Assembly: GCA_949283135.1 (NCBI GenBank)
Contig: CASDRM010000010.1
Span: 1-49,025 of the forward strand
Length of the DNA: 49,025 nt
Source: an uncultured Ruminococcus sp.
Lineage (GTDB): Bacteria > Bacillota > Clostridia > Oscillospirales > Ruminococcaceae
Reading direction: 5' to 3'
In this document: positions 33,917 to 44,208 of the stretch, piece after piece
How positions within the stretch are numbered: the stretch's first letter is position 1
Layout: each line of letters starts with the position of its first letter
Made by a program: the position numbers and the translations under genes
Notes under the pieces: model-generated
The model's database searches: none
The model's input: only the letters and a program-made list of their open reading frames with translations
What the model was told of the DNA's origin: nothing

Positions 33917-34030
33917 TTTTACTGCCTTTCGTTATTTTTAGTGTTGCGCTGTCAGGCGCGGCATGCTTATATTTTCTCGAGCCTCCTGCGCCTGTTGACT
34001 TGCCGGCTCAACTATTGACTTGTGTCAGCT

Positions 34031-34083
34031 TGTACATTTACATTGTACATACCATATTATATCCAGCGAGCTGCCCCTGTCAA
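34031..34083 (-). promoter_or_regulatory. Promoter and operator-like repeat of the HD-domain gene
   Basis: Minus strand: TTGACA (34078-34083), 16-nt spacer, TATAAT (34056-34061). Two TGTACA palindromes (34031-34036 and 34044-34049) spaced by 7 nt straddle the expected transcription start. Confidence 0.7.
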
Positions 34084-34156
34084 TCAGTTCTGCTTTTTAT
34101 TTTGACGCTCGGGAGAGCGTTTAAAACTTTTATGCAAAACGACAGTTTAAAAAAGA

Positions 34157-34185
34157 TTGACAAGACGGCTTGGTAATGCTATAAT
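34157..34185 (+). promoter_or_regulatory. Sigma-A promoter of the leu/ilv operon
   Basis: Perfect TTGACA (34157-34162), 17-nt spacer, TATAAT (34180-34185). Transcription should begin near 34192, at the head of the T-box leader. Confidence 0.9.
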
Positions 34186-34191
34186 GTCGTA

Positions 34192-34569
34192 AAGTATAAA
34201 AGCGATGACGAAGATCGGTCTATAGTCGGGCTGTTATCCAGAGAGCCGGAGCGTGGTGAAAGCCGGCAACAGACTCTATTGACCTCTCACTTCCGAGCCG
34301 GTTGCCTGAACGGCGGATGTTGTCCGCGCATTAGGGCTTCCCGTTACACTGCGTTAAAGTAGAGGGATTGTTTGATCCCGTAAAGGGGCAGCTTATCGCT
34401 GCAATTTGAGTGGTACCGCGAGTGCAGTATTTCAGTCGGCTCTGCCGGCACAGCCGTCGTTGGCTGTTCGCTTGCTTGCCTGCAACAGGTTGGGCATGGC
34501 GATGTGATTTTGATGTTGATGCACCCGTCTCAAAGCAAAACAGGGCTTTGGGACGGGGCTTTGTTTTAT
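34192..34569 (+). promoter_or_regulatory. T-box riboswitch sensing tRNA-Leu
   Basis: Leader that reads through when uncharged tRNA binds. Stem I lies at about 34203-34310, with the distal CAGAGAGCCGG...GGTGAAAGCCGGC part. The likely specifier is CTC (34286-34288), followed by the purine usually found there; another CTC frame at 34284 is possible. Further helices: GGGAT/ATCCC and GCAGC/GCTGC. The T-box core is GAGTGGTACCGCG (34408-34420). The bulge UGGU matches a tRNA with discriminator A, as tRNA-Leu has. The antiterminator pairs TTTGAG+GCG (34405-34420) with CGT+CTCAAA (34526-34534), leaving an unusually large 105-nt insert between its arms. Confidence 0.9.
34524..34569 (+). terminator. T-box leader terminator
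   Basis: CCCGTCTCAAAGC (34524-34536) pairs fully, with one wobble, with GCTTTGGGACGGG (34545-34557), followed by GCTTTGTTTT. Its left arm shares CGTCTCAAA with the antiterminator, so the two folds exclude each other. Confidence 0.88.
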
Positions 34570-34616
34570 ACAGGAAATCGTCCCGCACCAATTACGAATG
34601 TGAGGAGATTTTTACT

Positions 34617-36284
34617 ATGATGGATGCGACCAAGTACAAGGTGGGTTATTACCCGGCGCCCGGAGAGCACTTCAAATGGGTGAAAAAGGACAGGATAGAG
34701 AAGCCGCCGGTATGGTGCAGCGTAGATATGAGAGACGGCAACCAGAGCCTTGTAATACCCATGAATCTTGAGGAAAAGCTTGAGTTTTACAAGCTGCTGC
34801 TTGAGGTGGGCTTCAAGGAGATAGAAGTCGGCTTCCCCGCGGCGAGCGAGACTGAGTACGAGTTTTTGCGCACCCTTATCGACAACGGAATGATCCCGTC
34901 TGACGTGACGGTTCAGGTGCTGACTCAGTGCCGCGAGCATATTATACGCAAGACCTTCGAGGCTTGCAAGGGCGCTCCGTCGGCGATAATCCACTTCTAC
35001 AACTCGGTAAGCGTCGTGCAGCGCGAGCAGGTGTTCCGCAAGTCAAAGGAAGAGATAAAGAAAATAGCCGTTGACGGCGCGAAGCTTGTCAAGAAGCTCG
35101 CCTCGGAGTATGAGGGCAACTTCCGCTTCGAATATTCCCCCGAGAGCTTTACGGGCACAGAGCCGGAGTATGCTCTTGAGGTCTGCAACGCCGTACTTGA
35201 CGTTTTGGAGCCGTCTCCGACAAACAACGTGATAATAAACCTCCCTGTAACGGTAGAGATGAGTTTGCCTCATATATACGCCTCGCAGGTTGAATATATC
35301 AGCGAGAACCTCAAGTACCGCGAGTATGTCACCCTTTCGCTCCATCCGCATAACGACAGAGGAACAGGTGTCGCGGACACGGAGCTTGCGCTTTTGGCAG
35401 GAGCGGACAGGGTAGAGGGAACTCTCTTCGGAAACGGCGAGCGCACGGGCAACGTGGACATAATCACGCTTGCAATGAATATGTACTCTCACGGAATAGA
35501 CCCGGGACTCAACCTTTCAGATATGCCGCATCTTGTCGACGTGTATGAAAAGTGCACCAGGATGCATGTATACGAGCGTTCTCCGTATGCAGGAGCGCTT
35601 GTGTTCGCGGCGTTCTCGGGAAGCCATCAGGACGCGATAGCCAAGGGTATGAAGTACCGCGAGGAAAAGCAGCTTCACCAGTGGAACGTGCCGTATATTC
35701 CTATCGACCCGCACGATATAAACAGAACCTACGATGCTGACGTTATCAGGGTGAACTCCCAGAGCGGCAAGGGAGGAATAGGATATCTTCTGGAGCAGGC
35801 GTACGGCTACAGCCTCCCGCCCAAGATGAGAGAGGACTTAAGCTATCTTTGCAAGTCTATTTCCGACCATGAGCACAAGGAACTCAAGGCGGACGAGGTA
35901 TACGATATATTCAGGACTCACTACCTCCAGCTCGACAACGACATCGAGATAGCCGACATGAGCTTCACCCGAAGCGGAGATACGGTCAACACCTCGATAG
36001 AGTTTGTGTCCGGAGGAAAGAAGGAGACCGTGGAGGCGAGCGGAAACGGTTCGCTTGACGCCGTGAGCAACGCGCTCAAGAAGTACACCGGCAGCAGCTA
36101 TACTCTTTTGGATTATACCGAGCACAGCATGCAGGAAAAGGGTTCGGGAAGCGTGGCTGCGGCTTACATCGGATTAAGAAGTCCGAGCGGGAACATGAGC
36201 TGGGGCGCGGGAACGGACACAGATATCATTCACGCCAGCGCTCAGGCGCTTCTCAACGCGTTCCAGAACATGAACAACAGATAA
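34617..36284 (+). CDS. leuA: 2-isopropylmalate synthase, long (type 2) form
   Basis: First step of leucine synthesis: 2-oxoisovalerate plus acetyl-CoA gives 2-isopropylmalate. 555 residues, the long LeuA type of actinobacteria and fungi rather than the 510-residue enterobacterial type. Landmarks: WCSVDMRDGNQSL at the start of the DRE-TIM barrel (metal Asp), EVGFPAASETEYEF, LSLHPHNDRGTGVADTELALLAGADRVEGTLFGNGERTGN with the metal-binding His pair region, and a C-terminal alpha/beta domain (about 430-555) that mediates leucine feedback in the family. The frame runs upstream through the leader, but GAGGAG nine bases before ATG 34617 fixes the start. Controlled by the T-box. Confidence 0.93.
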   Translation: MMDATKYKVGYYPAPGEHFKWVKKDRIEKPPVWCSVDMRDGNQSLVIPMNLEEKLEFYKLLLEVGFKEIEVGFPAASETEYEFLRTLIDNGMIPSDVTVQVLTQCREHIIRKTFEACKGAPSAIIHFYNSVSVVQREQVFRKSKEEIKKIAVDGAKLVKKLASEYEGNFRFEYSPESFTGTEPEYALEVCNAVLDVLEPSPTNNVIINLPVTVEMSLPHIYASQVEYISENLKYREYVTLSLHPHNDRGTGVADTELALLAGADRVEGTLFGNGERTGNVDIITLAMNMYSHGIDPGLNLSDMPHLVDVYEKCTRMHVYERSPYAGALVFAAFSGSHQDAIAKGMKYREEKQLHQWNVPYIPIDPHDINRTYDADVIRVNSQSGKGGIGYLLEQAYGYSLPPKMREDLSYLCKSISDHEHKELKADEVYDIFRTHYLQLDNDIEIADMSFTRSGDTVNTSIEFVSGGKKETVEASGNGSLDAVSNALKKYTGSSYTLLDYTEHSMQEKGSGSVAAAYIGLRSPSGNMSWGAGTDTDIIHASAQALLNAFQNMNNR

Positions 36285-36331
36285 ATTTCCCGCTTACTTT
36301 TGCGGCAGAGATACAAGAAGGAGAATAAGCC

Positions 36332-37588
36332 ATGGGAATGACAATGACTCAGAAGATCCTCGCCTATCACGCCGGTCTTGACAGCGTGACGGCAGGTCAG
36401 CTCATAAACGCCAAGCTGGATATAGTTTTGGGCAACGATATAACCACGCCGGTAGCGGTCAACGAATTTAAAAAGAACGGGTTTGACAGCGTATTCGATA
36501 AAGACAGGATAGCCATAGTCCTTGACCACTTTGTCCCAAACAAGGACATCAAGGCGGCTGAGCAGTCAAAGCAGTGCCGTGAGTTTGCGGGCTGCCACGC
36601 TATAAGCCACTTCTATGACGTGGGAAAGATGGGCATAGAGCACGCGCTTTTACCTGAGCAGGGAGTAGTCACCGCCGGAGACTGTATAATAGGAGCGGAC
36701 AGCCACACCTGCACCTATGGAGCTTTGGGAGCGTTTTCAACCGGTGTGGGAAGCACCGACATGGCAGCCGGAATGGCTACCGGAATGGCGTGGTTCAAGG
36801 TGCCGTCCGCCATCAGGTTTGATCTTAAGGGCAGGCTCCCCGAAAATTGCAGCGGCAAGGACGTCATACTCACGATAATCGGCATGATAGGAGTAGACGG
36901 CGCGCTGTATAAGAGCATGGAATTTACCGGCGAAGGCGTAGCGTCGCTGTCGATGGATTCAAGGCTATGCATATGCAACATGGCGATAGAGGCCGGGGCA
37001 AAGAACGGCATATTCCCTGTGGACGACGTTGCGCTGGAGTATATGAAGGGACGCTGCGAGCGCGAACCCAAGATTTTTGAGGCTGATCCTGACGCAGAGT
37101 ACGAGAAGGTAATCGAAATAGATCTTTCGGGGATCGTTCCCACTGTGAGCTGCCCGCACCTTCCGGAGAACACAAGACCGGCGAGCGAGCTTAATGATAT
37201 AAAAATAGATCAGGTCGTGATAGGAAGCTGCACCAACGGCAGGATGGAGGACATGGAGGCGGCGTACAGGGTGCTCGCAGGCAATAAGGTCGCCGACGGC
37301 GTCCGCTGCATCATCATACCGGCCACCATGGCTATTTACAGAGAATGCGTCCAGCGCGGATACGTCACGGCGTTTATAGACGCGGGAGCGGTCGTGTCAA
37401 CACCTACCTGCGGTCCATGCCTCGGAGGCTACATGGGAATACTCGCCGCCGGCGAGAGATGTATAGCCACGACAAACCGCAATTTTGTCGGCAGAATGGG
37501 ACATGTTGACAGCGAGGTATACTTGGCGTCACCCGCGACAGCTGCGGCGAGCGCGCTGACAGGCTATATCACCGAGTATAAGGGCTGA
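36332..37588 (+). CDS. leuC: 3-isopropylmalate dehydratase, large subunit
   Basis: Isomerises 2- to 3-isopropylmalate with LeuD, using a 4Fe-4S cluster. 418 residues, the shorter archaeal/Clostridial class of aconitase-family large subunits. Motifs: [53 protein letters not shown], and the cluster cysteines in [10 protein letters not shown] and [22 protein letters not shown] lies before ATG 36332; the two in-frame ATG codons at the start (MGMTM) leave a small uncertainty. Gap to leuA 47 nt, to leuD 17 nt. The family also contains homoaconitase, but the operon context supports leucine synthesis. Confidence 0.93.
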   Translation: MGMTMTQKILAYHAGLDSVTAGQLINAKLDIVLGNDITTPVAVNEFKKNGFDSVFDKDRIAIVLDHFVPNKDIKAAEQSKQCREFAGCHAISHFYDVGKMGIEHALLPEQGVVTAGDCIIGADSHTCTYGALGAFSTGVGSTDMAAGMATGMAWFKVPSAIRFDLKGRLPENCSGKDVILTIIGMIGVDGALYKSMEFTGEGVASLSMDSRLCICNMAIEAGAKNGIFPVDDVALEYMKGRCEREPKIFEADPDAEYEKVIEIDLSGIVPTVSCPHLPENTRPASELNDIKIDQVVIGSCTNGRMEDMEAAYRVLAGNKVADGVRCIIIPATMAIYRECVQRGYVTAFIDAGAVVSTPTCGPCLGGYMGILAAGERCIATTNRNFVGRMGHVDSEVYLASPATAAASALTGYITEYKG

Positions 37589-37605
37589 CAGGAAGGAGAC
37601 TGTTT

Positions 37606-38091
37606 ATGAACACTGAGGGCAAGGTTTTTAAATACGGAGATAACGTCGATACCGACGTTATCATTCCCGCGAGATATCTGAATACCTCGAACGCGAATGA
37701 GCTTGCGGCTCACTGCATGGAGGATATAGACAGGGAATTTGTCAATAATGTAAAGCCGGGCGACGTGATAGTGGCAGGCTGGAACTTTGGCTGCGGCTCT
37801 TCAAGAGAGCACGCCCCGCTGGTAATAAAGACCTGCAAAACAGGCTGCGTCATTGCAAAGAGCTTTGCAAGAATATTCTACCGCAACGCGATAAACATCG
37901 GAATGCCGATACTTGAGTGCCCCAAGGCGTGCGATGAGATTTCGGCAGGCGACAGGGTGTCGATAGATTTTGACAGCGGAGTGATCACCGACATTACCAC
38001 CGGAAAAACGTATCAGGCTCAGCCCTTCCCGCCGTTTATTCAGAACATAATCAAGGCGGGCGGACTTTTGGCCTCTATAAGAAACAAGTAA
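37606..38091 (+). CDS. leuD: 3-isopropylmalate dehydratase, small subunit
   Basis: Swivelling domain partner of LeuC. 161 residues, normal for the short class. Motifs: [19 protein letters not shown], the substrate loop [14 protein letters not shown], and [31 protein letters not shown] precedes ATG 37606. The [11 protein letters not shown] loop is shared with homoaconitase small subunits; the adjacent leu genes decide the assignment. Confidence 0.94.
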   Translation: MNTEGKVFKYGDNVDTDVIIPARYLNTSNANELAAHCMEDIDREFVNNVKPGDVIVAGWNFGCGSSREHAPLVIKTCKTGCVIAKSFARIFYRNAINIGMPILECPKACDEISAGDRVSIDFDSGVITDITTGKTYQAQPFPPFIQNIIKAGGLLASIRNK

Positions 38092-38135
38092 AAGCGGGAC
38101 GCCCCCGAGAACATATGGGAGGGAAAATCAAAGCT

Positions 38136-39233
38136 ATGGATAAAAAAATCGCACTCATACGAGGAGACGGAATCGGACCTGAGATAGTCGCTCAGGCTAA
38201 GAAGGTCCTTGACGGCGTGGCAGGGCTTTATAATCACAAATTCAGCTATGACGACGTTGACATGGGCGGTGTAGCGATAGACAAGTGGCAAGACCCGCTT
38301 CCTGAGGAGATGCTGAAAAAATGCCTTGAGTCGGACAGCGTGCTTTTAGGCGCGGTCGGCGGGAACAAGTGGAACTCCATGCCTGGGGACAAGCGCCCGG
38401 AGAGAGGGCTTTTAAGGCTCAGGGCGGGCATGGGAGTTTACAGCAACAACCGTCCGGCGAAGATATGGCCGCAGCTTGCGAGCGCGTCCCCGCTTCGCCC
38501 CTCGATAGTGGAAAAAGGGATAGACTTTATCATAGTCAGAGAGCTTATCGGAGGAATTTACTTCGGAGCGCACAGGACTGAAGAGGAGTACGGTCAGAAA
38601 AAGGCAACGGATATACTTTCCTACACCGAAAGCGAGATAGAAAGAATAGGCAGAATAGGCTTCGAGACCGCGAGAAAGCGCCGCAAAAAGCTTTGCTCGG
38701 TGGAAAAGAGCAATGTGCTTGATTCGAGCAGGCTCTGGAAGGCGGTCATGCACAGGTTAGCGCCGGAATATCCGGACGTAGAGCTTTCGGACATGCTGGT
38801 GGACAACTGCGCCATGCAGATAGTTAAGGATCCGTCCCAGTTTGATGTGATAGTGACCGAAAATATGTTCGGAGACATTCTTTCCGACGAGGCGTCGATG
38901 ATAACCGGCTCGATAGGAATGATACCCTCCTCAAGCCTCGGCTCGACAAGCTGCGGGCTTTATGAGCCTATCCACGGCTCAGCCCCGGACATAGCCGGAA
39001 TGGATATAGCCAACCCGATAGGAACGATACTTTCCGCCGCGATGATGCTCAGATTCAGCTTTGATATGCCGGTGGAGGCTGATTGTATAGAAAGAGCGGT
39101 TTCGGATGTACTGGATATGGGCTGCCGCACGGCGGACATAATGCCGGCTGATCCGGACGAGGCGGCTAAGTGCCGAAAGGTAGGCTGCTCAGAGATGGGA
39201 GATCTGATCCTCGAAAATCTCAGAAAGGACTAA
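38136..39233 (+). CDS. leuB: 3-isopropylmalate dehydrogenase
   Basis: NAD-dependent oxidation and decarboxylation of 3-isopropylmalate to 2-oxoisocaproate. 365 residues. Motifs: IALIRGDGIGPEIV at the N terminus, LLRLRAGMGVYSNNRPAK, RELIGGIYFG, the catalytic Tyr in LSYTESEIERIGRIGFETA, KSNVLDSSRLW, VTENMFGDILSDEASMITGSIGMIPSSSL, and the NAD loop YEPIHGSAPDIAGMDIANP. An ATG at 38115 would add seven residues (MGGKIKA), but GGGAGGG lies after it and the family begins at MDKK, so 38136 is preferred. The 12-nt spacing from that ribosome site is longer than usual. Confidence 0.92.
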   Translation: MDKKIALIRGDGIGPEIVAQAKKVLDGVAGLYNHKFSYDDVDMGGVAIDKWQDPLPEEMLKKCLESDSVLLGAVGGNKWNSMPGDKRPERGLLRLRAGMGVYSNNRPAKIWPQLASASPLRPSIVEKGIDFIIVRELIGGIYFGAHRTEEEYGQKKATDILSYTESEIERIGRIGFETARKRRKKLCSVEKSNVLDSSRLWKAVMHRLAPEYPDVELSDMLVDNCAMQIVKDPSQFDVIVTENMFGDILSDEASMITGSIGMIPSSSLGSTSCGLYEPIHGSAPDIAGMDIANPIGTILSAAMMLRFSFDMPVEADCIERAVSDVLDMGCRTADIMPADPDEAAKCRKVGCSEMGDLILENLRKD

Positions 39234-39236
39234 ATT

Positions 39237-40904
39237 ATGCAGTTATCAGGAGCAGATATAGTTGTAAGGACTTTGATCGAGCAGGGCTGCAAGGTTGTGT
39301 TCGGATACCCGGGCGGACAGATCATAGACGTCTACGACTCGCTGTATAAGTACCGCGACGAAATAGAGCATGTGCTCACTGCCCACGAGCAGGGCGCGGT
39401 TCACGCAGCGGACGGCTACTCGCGAGCCTCGGGTCGCCCCGGAGTGGTTATGGCCACCTCCGGCCCCGGCGCCACAAACCTTGTCACAGGAATAGCCACT
39501 GCGTATCTCGACTCGATACCGCTTATCGCGATAACAGGAAACGTGCCCACCACCCAGATAGGCTACGACAGCTTTCAGGAGATAGATATAACCGGTATCA
39601 CGCTTCCCATAACCAAGCACAACTACTTTGTGAGCGATGTTGCCGAGCTTGCGGATACCATTAGGGAGGCGTTTGAGCTTGCTGTTTCGGGCAGACCCGG
39701 ACCTGTGCTGATAGATATACCAAAGGATGTGCAGACTGCAAAGTGCGAATATACGCCGAAGCCTCCCGTACAGAGGGAGGAGCCGCAAGCCGCAAAGGAG
39801 ATAAGAATAGAGGAAGCCGCGCAGGTGATCAACTCCTGCGAGAGACCGTATATCTACTTCGGCGGAGGACTCATATCGAGCGGAGCGCAGAGCGAGATGC
39901 TCCAGCTCGCCGAGAAGCTTGACGCCCCGATAGGCTGCTCGCTGATGGGTATTTCCGCGATCCCTACCGACAATCCGAGATTTTTGGGCATGGAGGGAAT
40001 GCACGGTCACTATGCTTCATCGCTTGCTATGCACAATTCCGGCTGCATAATTGCCCTCGGAGCGAGGTTCAACGACAGAGCCACCGGTAAGCGCTCAAAG
40101 TTCGCCGTAAACACCAAGATAGTTCACATAGACGTTGATGGATCTGAGCTTTCAAAGACCACCAACGATGTCGTGGGATTGCGCGGCGACGTAAAGAAGA
40201 CTTTGCAAAAGCTGCTTCCGCTCATAAAAGAGGTCAAAAACCCGGAGTGGCAGGAGAAAATCGCCAAGCTCAGGGCACTGGAGAAGGAAAATGAGGATGT
40301 CAGAGATGGAATGACACCCAAAAACGCCTTGGTTTTGCTCAATAAGTACATCGGTGAGAACACGCCGGTTGCCACCGATGTAGGACAGCATCAGATGTGG
40401 GCTGCCCAGACCCTTCGCTTCAGAAAGAGCCGCAGGTTCATTTCGAGCGGAGGACTTGGAACGATGGGCTTTGGAATGGGAGCTGCTATCGGCGCGGCGT
40501 ACGCCACAGGAGAGAAGCCGGTTCTCGTAACCGGAGACGGCAGCTTCGGCATGAACCTCAACGAGCTCGCAACAGCCGTTACCTACAAGGTGCCGATGGT
40601 GATACTTCTCTTTGACAACGGCGTTTTGGGAATGGTAAGGCAGTGGCAGACGCTCTTCTACGACAAGCATTACTCGAATACCGTTCTTGACAGAAAGACC
40701 GATTATGTCGCCTTGGCCGAGGCGTTCGGCGCGAGAGCGGAGAGGGTGGATACCCTTGAGGGGCTGGATAAGGCGCTGTCAAACGCCTTTGCCTCAGATA
40801 TGCCGTACCTGATCGACTGCAGAATAGATAAGGACGAGTTTGTAATGCCGATGCTTCCTCCCGGAGGCTCGATGGACGATATGATAGTAAAGGTGGGAAA
40901 CTGA
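39237..40904 (+). CDS. ilvB: Acetolactate synthase, large subunit
   Basis: ThDP enzyme that condenses pyruvate with pyruvate or 2-oxobutyrate, first shared step to valine, leucine and isoleucine. 555 residues. Motifs: GYPGGQIIDVYDSL, the ThDP-activating Glu in TAHEQGAVHAADGYSR, TSGPGATNLVTGIA, FQEIDITGITLPITKHN (FAD and substrate region of anabolic AHAS), and GDGSFGMNLNELATAV for ThDP and magnesium binding. The FAD-region residues and the following regulatory-subunit gene argue for the anabolic enzyme rather than catabolic AlsS. Starts three bases after leuB with RBS GAAAGGA. Confidence 0.94.
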   Translation: MQLSGADIVVRTLIEQGCKVVFGYPGGQIIDVYDSLYKYRDEIEHVLTAHEQGAVHAADGYSRASGRPGVVMATSGPGATNLVTGIATAYLDSIPLIAITGNVPTTQIGYDSFQEIDITGITLPITKHNYFVSDVAELADTIREAFELAVSGRPGPVLIDIPKDVQTAKCEYTPKPPVQREEPQAAKEIRIEEAAQVINSCERPYIYFGGGLISSGAQSEMLQLAEKLDAPIGCSLMGISAIPTDNPRFLGMEGMHGHYASSLAMHNSGCIIALGARFNDRATGKRSKFAVNTKIVHIDVDGSELSKTTNDVVGLRGDVKKTLQKLLPLIKEVKNPEWQEKIAKLRALEKENEDVRDGMTPKNALVLLNKYIGENTPVATDVGQHQMWAAQTLRFRKSRRFISSGGLGTMGFGMGAAIGAAYATGEKPVLVTGDGSFGMNLNELATAVTYKVPMVILLFDNGVLGMVRQWQTLFYDKHYSNTVLDRKTDYVALAEAFGARAERVDTLEGLDKALSNAFASDMPYLIDCRIDKDEFVMPMLPPGGSMDDMIVKVGN

Positions 40905-40905
40905 T

Positions 40906-41412
40906 ATGCAAAGATACACGGTCGCGGTGCTTGTAAGAAACCAGTTCGGCGTGCTGAACAGGGTAACAAGCATGTTCAGGCGCAGGCAGTTCAATATTTC
41001 CGCCCTTACTGTCAGCGAAACCGAGTCGGCAGAGCTCTCAAGAATAACAGTTTTGTTCGAGGGAGACGAGGTCAACAAGCAGCAGCTTGTCAACCAGCTT
41101 TATAAGCTTCCCGACGTCCGCTCAATAAAGGAGCTGAATAATGACGATTCGGTGAGCGTGGAGCTTCTTCTGATAAAGATGGCGAACAGCGCGGAAACCC
41201 GCGACGAGATATTGGCGGCGGCGCAGGGCTTTGACGCAAGGACTGTAGACTACTCGAAGGAATCGATGATATTCCAGCTCACCGCCGACACAAGAAGGAT
41301 AGACGACTTTGTAAACCTGATGAAGGATTACAATATACTCGAGATATGCCGCACCGGAATAGTAGCTCTGGAAAGAGGCAGCTCGACAATTCGCAAGGTT
41401 ACAAATTATTAA
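40906..41412 (+). CDS. ilvN: Acetolactate synthase, regulatory subunit
   Basis: Small subunit that activates IlvB and carries valine feedback. 168 residues. The N-terminal ACT domain (about 3-80: YTVAVLVRNQFGVLNRVTSMFRRRQFNISALTV) is followed by a second ACT-like half (ELLLIKMA...DDFVNLMKDYNILEICRTGIVALERG). It begins one base after the ilvB stop, so the two subunits are translated together. The symbol ilvH would be equally valid. Confidence 0.93.
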   Translation: MQRYTVAVLVRNQFGVLNRVTSMFRRRQFNISALTVSETESAELSRITVLFEGDEVNKQQLVNQLYKLPDVRSIKELNNDDSVSVELLLIKMANSAETRDEILAAAQGFDARTVDYSKESMIFQLTADTRRIDDFVNLMKDYNILEICRTGIVALERGSSTIRKVTNY

Positions 41413-41431
41413 ATCTAATAAAAAGGAGTAA

Positions 41432-42454
<1,023 letters not shown>

Positions 42455-42465
42455 TAAATGCTTTT

Positions 42466-42512
42466 CCGCGGCAAGCACCCGTGAGCCAAACTGCCCGGGC
42501 GCGTTGCCGCGG
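42466..42512 (+). repeat. Inverted repeat in the ilvC-ilvD spacer
   Basis: CCGCGGCAA (42466-42474) and TTGCCGCGG (42504-42512) form a perfect 9-bp stem with a 29-nt loop that holds a GCCCGGGC palindrome. No T-tract follows, so it is more likely an mRNA-processing or stability element than a terminator. Confidence 0.65.
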
Positions 42513-42551
42513 TCGGCGTATCTACATGTTTTTGAAAGGAAAGAGAAATTC

Positions 42552-44207
42552 ATGAAAAGCGACGCTATAAAGTGCGGAGCCCAGAATGCTCCTCACAGGG
42601 CGCTGTACCACGCTCTCGGTCTGACCGAGGAGGAGATACAAAGACCGTTTATAGGAATAGTCAGCTCGTATAACGAGATAGTGCCGGGACACATGAACCT
42701 TGATAAGATAGTCGAGGCGGTAAGGCTCGGCGTGGCTATGGCTGGCGGAACTCCGATAGTTTTTCCTGCGATAGCGGTGTGCGACGGCATTGCCATGGGT
42801 CACACCGGAATGAAGTACAGCCTTGTCACAAGAGACCTTATCGCAGACTCCACCGAGGCGATGGCGATGGCTCACGGCTTTGACGGACTTGTGATGGTGC
42901 CGAACTGCGACAAAAACGTGCCCGGACTGCTCATGGCGGCTGCGAGGCTGAATATCCCCACGGTGTTTGTGAGCGGCGGACCTATGCTTGCCGGACATAT
43001 AGACGGCGGCAGAGCGAGCTTCTCGACTATATCCGAGGCGGTGGGAAGATATAACGCCGGCGCCATAACCGAGGAAAAGCTCAAAGAATACGAGTGCAAG
43101 ACCTGCCCGACCTGCGGCTCCTGCTCGGGAATGTATACGGCGAACTCGATGAACTGCCTTACTGAGGCTTTAGGCATGGGACTTAAGGGCAACGGAACCA
43201 TACCCGCGGTTTATTCTGAGCGCATTAAGCTCGCCAAGCACGCCGGAATGGCTGTTATGGAGCTTGTCAGAAGAAATATACGCCCGCGCGACATAATGAC
43301 CAAGGAGGCGTTCATTAACGCGCTCACTGTGGATATGGCGCTCGGCTGCTCGACGAACAGCATGCTCCACCTGCCCGCCATAGCCCACGAGTGCGGTATT
43401 GACATAAGCCTTGACAAAGCAAACGATATAAGCGCGAAGACTCCTAACCTTTGCCACCTTGCGCCTGCCGGAAAGACGTATGTGGAGGACTTGAACGAAG
43501 CAGGGGGAGTGTACGCAGTAATGAACGAGCTCAGCAAGAAGGGTCTTATAAATCTTGACTGCATGACGGTGTCTACGCATACCGTAGGCGAGAACATAAA
43601 GGATTGCGTAAATCTCAACCATGACGTAATAAGACCGATTGACGACCCTTACAGCGAGACGGGCGGAATAGCGGTGCTCAGAGGCAACCTTGCCCCCGAG
43701 GGCTGCGTTGTCAAGCGCTCCGCGGTGCTGCCTGAAATGCTTGTGCATGAGGGACCCGCCAGAGTGTTCGACTGCGAGGAGGACGCCCAGGCAGCCATTA
43801 ACGCCGGCAGTATAAAGCCGGGAGACGTTGTGGTGATACGCTATGAGGGACCCAAGGGAGGTCCCGGCATGAGAGAGATGCTCAATCCCACCTCGGCGAT
43901 AATGGGAATGGGTCTTGGAAACAGCGTTGCGCTGATAACAGACGGACGCTTCAGCGGCGCGACAAGAGGCGCCTGCGTAGGTCATATTACTCCCGAGGCT
44001 GCGTCCGGAGGTCCCATCGGCGTTATCAAAGAGGGAGATATCATAAGAATAGACATTCCGGGCAACACCATTTCGCTTATGATAAGCGACGAGGAGCTCG
44101 CCGAGAGAATGAAGAACTTCGTCCCCAAGACCAAGGAGCTCACGGGATACCTGAAGCGTTACGCGAAGCTTGTGTCGGGCGGAGCCTACGGAGCTATACT
44201 TGATTGA
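42552..44207 (+). CDS. ilvD: Dihydroxy-acid dehydratase
   Basis: Iron-sulfur dehydratase that makes 2-oxoisovalerate and 2-oxo-3-methylvalerate, the last shared step of the pathway. 551 residues. Motifs: [30 protein letters not shown] with the first cluster Cys, [21 protein letters not shown] with the second, a third Cys in [14 protein letters not shown], and [20 protein letters not shown] near the C terminus. The frame extends 16 codons upstream, but GAAAGGAAAGAG and family alignment place the start at ATG 42552. The DUF815 ATPase begins one base after its stop. Confidence 0.94.
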   Translation: MKSDAIKCGAQNAPHRALYHALGLTEEEIQRPFIGIVSSYNEIVPGHMNLDKIVEAVRLGVAMAGGTPIVFPAIAVCDGIAMGHTGMKYSLVTRDLIADSTEAMAMAHGFDGLVMVPNCDKNVPGLLMAAARLNIPTVFVSGGPMLAGHIDGGRASFSTISEAVGRYNAGAITEEKLKEYECKTCPTCGSCSGMYTANSMNCLTEALGMGLKGNGTIPAVYSERIKLAKHAGMAVMELVRRNIRPRDIMTKEAFINALTVDMALGCSTNSMLHLPAIAHECGIDISLDKANDISAKTPNLCHLAPAGKTYVEDLNEAGGVYAVMNELSKKGLINLDCMTVSTHTVGENIKDCVNLNHDVIRPIDDPYSETGGIAVLRGNLAPEGCVVKRSAVLPEMLVHEGPARVFDCEEDAQAAINAGSIKPGDVVVIRYEGPKGGPGMREMLNPTSAIMGMGLGNSVALITDGRFSGATRGACVGHITPEAASGGPIGVIKEGDIIRIDIPGNTISLMISDEELAERMKNFVPKTKELTGYLKRYAKLVSGGAYGAILD

Positions 44208-44208
44208 T

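Noticed and set aside
34031-34049. TnrA/GlnR nitrogen-control site
   Set aside because: The TGTNA-N7-TNACA pattern fails at the fifth position, and no other nitrogen-control site was found near glutamine synthetase.
34410-34616. In-frame extension of leuA into the T-box leader
   Set aside because: The frame is open only by chance. It covers the T-box core and terminator, and the ribosome site and family alignment place the start at 34617.
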